A DNA stretch of 6,346 nt from Saprospiraceae bacterium (GTDB taxonomy: Bacteria > Bacteroidota > Bacteroidia > Chitinophagales > Saprospiraceae), in contig SLDF01000409.1 of assembly GCA_007125435.1 (NCBI GenBank), positions 1-6,346 of the forward strand. The letters are read 5' to 3'. The notes below the pieces were generated by a model, which saw only the letters and a program-made list of their open reading frames with translations, was not told the origin of the DNA and ran no database searches. A program made the translations under genes and the position numbers. This document shows, piece after piece, positions 5,701 to 6,346 of the stretch (position 1 is its first letter; each line of letters opens with the position of its first letter).

Positions 5701-6090
5701 ATGTCTAACCGGGTCATATGTATTATAGATGATGATAAAATCTATCAGTTTGCATCATCGAAGCTCTTAAAGAAGTATCATTCTGATATAGACGTTATAT
5801 GTTTTGATGACGGTATGAATGGACTAGATTTCCTGAGAGAAAACGCTAGTAATTTGGCCAACATTCCTGACGTCTTACTGCTTGATATCAATATGCCAGT
5901 GATAGATGGCTGGACCTTCCTTGATATCCTTATGAAAGAAATTCCTGCCGTAACTGAGAAGATGCGCATATATATTGTAAGTTCCTCTATAGATACTCGC
6001 GACCTTGAGAAAGTAAAAGAATATGACATCGTCAAGGAGTACCTTGTAAAGCCACTTAATAGCGATGATTATAACGGCTTATTTGACTGA
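5701..6090 (+). CDS. Stand-alone CheY-like response regulator
   Basis: A 129-residue protein made of a single receiver domain with no output domain. The acidic pocket is Asp10-Asp12 (IIDDDK). The phospho-acceptor is Asp62 in LLLDINMP, the switch hydroxyl lies in the IVSSS strand (Ser94 or Ser95), and the conserved lysine is Lys117 (LVKPL). The full beta-alpha set is present, so it should be phosphorylated in the cytoplasm. Proteins of this type are frequent in Bacteroidota and act as phosphate shuttles or by binding partners. The ATG at 5701 starts the domain directly; AT-rich DNA precedes it and there is no Shine-Dalgarno sequence. It is divergent from the hybrid kinase, which is its most obvious partner, although pairing cannot be proved from sequence. 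The stop codon is TGA and no second gene follows in the same transcript within the window. Confidence 0.95.
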   Translation: MSNRVICIIDDDKIYQFASSKLLKKYHSDIDVICFDDGMNGLDFLRENASNLANIPDVLLLDINMPVIDGWTFLDILMKEIPAVTEKMRIYIVSSSIDTRDLEKVKEYDIVKEYLVKPLNSDDYNGLFD

Positions 6091-6161
6091 ACACGAACAC
6101 CCACATGATTAATTCCCTTCGATAATTCGAATATAATCCATGTCAATTATCTGGTAGCTTG

Positions 6162-6189
6162 AGACAAGATTTATTTACAATCCTTGTCT
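6162..6189. terminator. Hairpin downstream of the receiver gene
   Basis: AGACAA (6162-6167) pairs with TTGTCT (6184-6189), and GATT (6168-6171) with AATC (6179-6182). This gives a 10-bp stem with a single bulged C6183 and a 7-nt loop. It begins about 70 bp after the receiver stop codon. There is no T-run after it, so intrinsic termination is uncertain; it could also stabilise the RNA end. Confidence 0.4.
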
Positions 6190-6194
6190 GAAGT

Positions 6195-6219
6195 ACATTT
6201 ATGTATTCAAAATAAATGT
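6195..6219. repeat. Second hairpin, ACATTTAT/ATAAATGT
   Basis: ACATTTAT (6195-6202) is the exact reverse complement of ATAAATGT (6212-6219), with a 9-nt loop. It begins only 5 nt after the hairpin at 6162-6189, so the two form a tandem pair. The stem is AT-rich and weak. It may act with the first hairpin at the 3' end of the receiver transcript or be a protein-binding dyad. Confidence 0.4.
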
Positions 6220-6346
6220 GATATCGTCATGTACCAAATGAAAAACCTATTGACAAAAGTATCGATCCCGTGGAGTCTCATCATGGACAAAAGCGTGATG
6301 TAATTGCGGTTGCCTTGAGGCGTGTATTTATTTTTTATCCATGACA

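Noticed and set aside
5778..6035. Minus-strand open frame of 85 codons opposite the receiver gene
   Set aside because: The plus-strand frame has a complete receiver active site; the opposite frame is a codon-bias shadow.

Overview
The window looks like a piece of a Bacteroidota chromosome, possibly from the Saprospiria or a related group. Four things suggest this. The start codons lack convincing Shine-Dalgarno sequences. Two promoter candidates carry the Bacteroidota -7 motif TAnnTTTG. The exported proteins have signal peptides ending in NAQ or DGQ. The intergenic DNA on the left holds GC-rich, palindrome-rich repeats next to AT-rich genes. The phylum assignment is fairly secure; the class is a guess.

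Layout: positions 1-624 contain no credible gene. They hold nested repeats: a CAAGCT heptad, a thrice-repeated CTGTTTAYGC motif, a 20-21 nt degenerate tandem array (about 284-374), a 20-bp direct repeat on either side of that array, and a 106-bp element bounded by inverted repeats with a strong internal hairpin (443-548). Positions 625-5121 hold three minus-strand genes in a probable operon. In transcription order these are a soluble GAF-HisKA-HATPase-REC hybrid histidine kinase (5121-3460), an exported M14 zinc carboxypeptidase (3441-1942) and an exported alpha/beta-hydrolase lipase (1935-625). The gaps are 18 and 6 bp. Positions 5122-5700 are an AT-rich divergent intergenic region with a -7 element for the kinase and a good -33/-7 pair for the gene on the other side. 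Positions 5701-6090 (plus strand) encode a stand-alone CheY-like receiver protein. Positions 6091-6346 hold two consecutive hairpins and no credible complete gene.

How the parts may work together (inference): the kinase and the divergent receiver protein could form a phosphorelay. No histidine phosphotransfer protein and no DNA-binding output domain is present, so any relay must finish elsewhere. The two hydrolases downstream of the kinase are exported and would act on peptides and on lipids or esters, which suggests scavenging of macromolecules or prey material. Co-transcription of a cytoplasmic hybrid kinase with two secreted hydrolases is the most unusual arrangement here. I see no CRISPR array, tRNA, rRNA, intact transposase or recognisable defence system.
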